This document shows positions 63,121 to 64,000 of a stretch of DNA of 64,000 nucleotides, one piece after another. Position 1 is the first letter of the stretch, and each line of letters begins with the position of its first letter. The notes under the pieces were generated by a model. That model did not search any database and was not told the DNA's origin. It was given only the letters and a program-made list of their open reading frames with translations. A program made the translations under genes and the position numbers. This DNA is from Arthrobacter sp. TMP15 (GTDB taxonomy: Bacteria > Actinomycetota > Actinomycetes > Actinomycetales > Micrococcaceae). The stretch covers positions 2,976,001 through 3,040,000 of the forward strand of contig NZ_CP154262.1 in assembly GCF_039529835.1 (NCBI RefSeq), in the 5' to 3' direction.

Positions 63121-63846
63121 TTGTTGCATCTCATCGTTCCTGTAGTCCACGGATTTCTCCTCCCTAGCGGATCCCAGACCGTTGGGATAACGTCACTTTT
63201 CGATCCTGCTGCGCTCTTAAACGGGCTAGGGCCAGCCGCTCTTGCCATTGTGGCTGTGATTGTTTTCATTGAGTCAGGGCTCCTGTTTCCTTTCCTGCCC
63301 GGTGACTCGCTCCTATTCACTGCCGGACTTCTGCATCAACAGCTTCAGCTCTCACTGCCCGTACTGATCGGCGTGGTGGTGCTGGCTGCCGTTGCAGGGG
63401 ATCAGGTTGGGTACATGCTGGGTCGCAAGTTTGGCCGACGCTGGTTCAAAGATGACGCTCGAATCCTGAAAACGAAGTACCTCAAGGAAACCGAGGAGTT
63501 CTTCGCCAAGCGAGGAGGCGCCGCTATTGTCTTGGCGCGTTTTGTGCCGGTGGTGCGTACCTATGCCCCTTTGGTGGCGGGCACCGCCAACTACAATTAC
63601 AGGAAATTTACGCTGTGGAACATTGCCGGCGCAGTCGGCTGGGCTGGCTCCATCACCCTCCTTGGAACATGGCTGGGGCACTATGAAATCATTGCCAACA
63701 ACATCGACATCATCGCAATAGTGCTGGTCTTTCTCTCGGTGGTGCCGGGCTTGATCAGCATCCTGCGTAAACGGCGGTCCGGTAAAGCGGAAACTGCCGC
63801 TGAAGCCAGCATTTTGGAGGAGGATAAGGAGCGTGCACATCCCTGA
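63121..63846 (+). CDS. DedA/SNARE-associated membrane protein
   Basis: 241 residues from a TTG. Marks of the DedA family are VFIESGLLFPFLPGDSLLFTAGLL, AGDQVGYMLGRKFGRRW and RFVPVVRTYAPLVAGTANYNYRKFTLWNIAGAVGW. DedA proteins flip undecaprenyl phosphate or phospholipids. The neighbouring PAP2 phosphatase makes a lipid-carrier recycling role likely. Its last 14 bp overlap the following response regulator gene. Confidence 0.9.
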   Translation: MLHLIVPVVHGFLLPSGSQTVGITSLFDPAALLNGLGPAALAIVAVIVFIESGLLFPFLPGDSLLFTAGLLHQQLQLSLPVLIGVVVLAAVAGDQVGYMLGRKFGRRWFKDDARILKTKYLKETEEFFAKRGGAAIVLARFVPVVRTYAPLVAGTANYNYRKFTLWNIAGAVGWAGSITLLGTWLGHYEIIANNIDIIAIVLVFLSVVPGLISILRKRRSGKAETAAEASILEEDKERAHP

Positions 63847-64000
63847 ACGCTCGCGGCTGCTCCTGGTTGAAGATGATCCCGTCCTAGGGCCACTCATTGC
63901 AGAGCTTCTGGTCAGCGAATACGAGGTGCATTTGGTCTCAGATGGGCAGAAAGGCCTCCATCTGGGCCTCACTGCTCAATGGGACGCCATGGTGATTGAC
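63833..64000 (+). CDS. Response regulator, receiver domain (partial)
   Basis: 56 residues to the window edge, from a GTG with AAGGAG 3 nt before. RLLLVEDDPVLGPLIAELL has the acidic pair of a receiver domain, followed by YEVHLVSDGQKGL; the phosphoacceptor Asp is the final residue seen (AMVID). It overlaps the DedA gene by 14 bp, so it is co-transcribed with PAP2-DedA. The output domain lies beyond the window; an OmpR-type protein with an envelope-stress role is likely. Confidence 0.85.
   Translation, partial: MHIPERSRLLLVEDDPVLGPLIAELLVSEYEVHLVSDGQKGLHLGLTAQWDAMVID

Overview
The window looks like chromosome from a high-GC Gram-positive actinobacterium close to Arthrobacter (Micrococcaceae). 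The evidence is gene content: a GuaB/GuaB3 pair, groES-groEL with a His-ending GroEL1-type tail and CIRCE operators, a 13E12/DUF222 HNH protein, a DtxR/IdeR-type iron box, PadR and MarR regulators, and many GTG/TTG starts behind strong ribosome binding sites. The genus is an inference; no rRNA is present.

Layout. 1-12.1 kb: end of a pxpC-like gene, Nudix hydrolase, hemerythrin, a lipoprotein penicillin-binding protein, a divergent MarR/MMPL exporter pair with a palindromic operator, a decayed IS256-type transposase, a DUF222-HNH protein and an ABC-F ATPase. 12.2-17 kb: diaminopimelate dehydrogenase and 3-hydroxybutyrate dehydrogenase separated and followed by decaying DNA (SNF2 helicase pseudogene, CoA-transferase B remnant). 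17-27 kb: a small gene plus FHA protein, MFS exporter, regulator/alcohol dehydrogenase pair, an FMN-reductase fragment, a lipoprotein, a Fur-type regulator with a perfect 13-bp operator and a downstream YVTT-repeat microprotein, a methyltransferase, and a coupled PadR-AarF pair. 27.6-33 kb: tRNA-Ala(CGC), a membrane protein, GNAT, galU, then divergent 5-formyl-THF cyclo-ligase, FmdB and a SAF/CpaB-like protein.

33-47 kb is the purine region: a 1375-residue helicase-nuclease whose ATPase motifs are altered, guaA, DUF3817, SURF1, a PTS EIIA, guaB3, a 205-residue unknown, an intact IS3-family element and guaB. This stretch carries two arrays of one family of 55-57-bp intergenic repeats, and a third array lies at 60 kb. 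The IS3 element sits in the loop of a 29-bp perfect inverted repeat, so it appears to have jumped into a hairpin. 47-52.7 kb: DUF389 protein, a TPCP-type P1B ATPase, groEL and groES. 52.8-58.5 kb: an ABC-2 exporter pair convergent with a four-gene siderophore importer under an iron box. 58.6-64 kb: THUMP-like methyltransferase, SdhL-type dehydrogenase, YbdK-type glutamate-cysteine ligase, PAP2 phosphatase, DedA and the start of a response regulator.

No complete undescribed multi-gene system is proven here. The best candidates for novelty are the helicase-nuclease with a lysine-less Walker A, the IS3 insertion into a hairpin, the repeat family that abuts stop codons, the YVTT-repeat microprotein behind the Fur regulator, and the small-gene/FHA pair.
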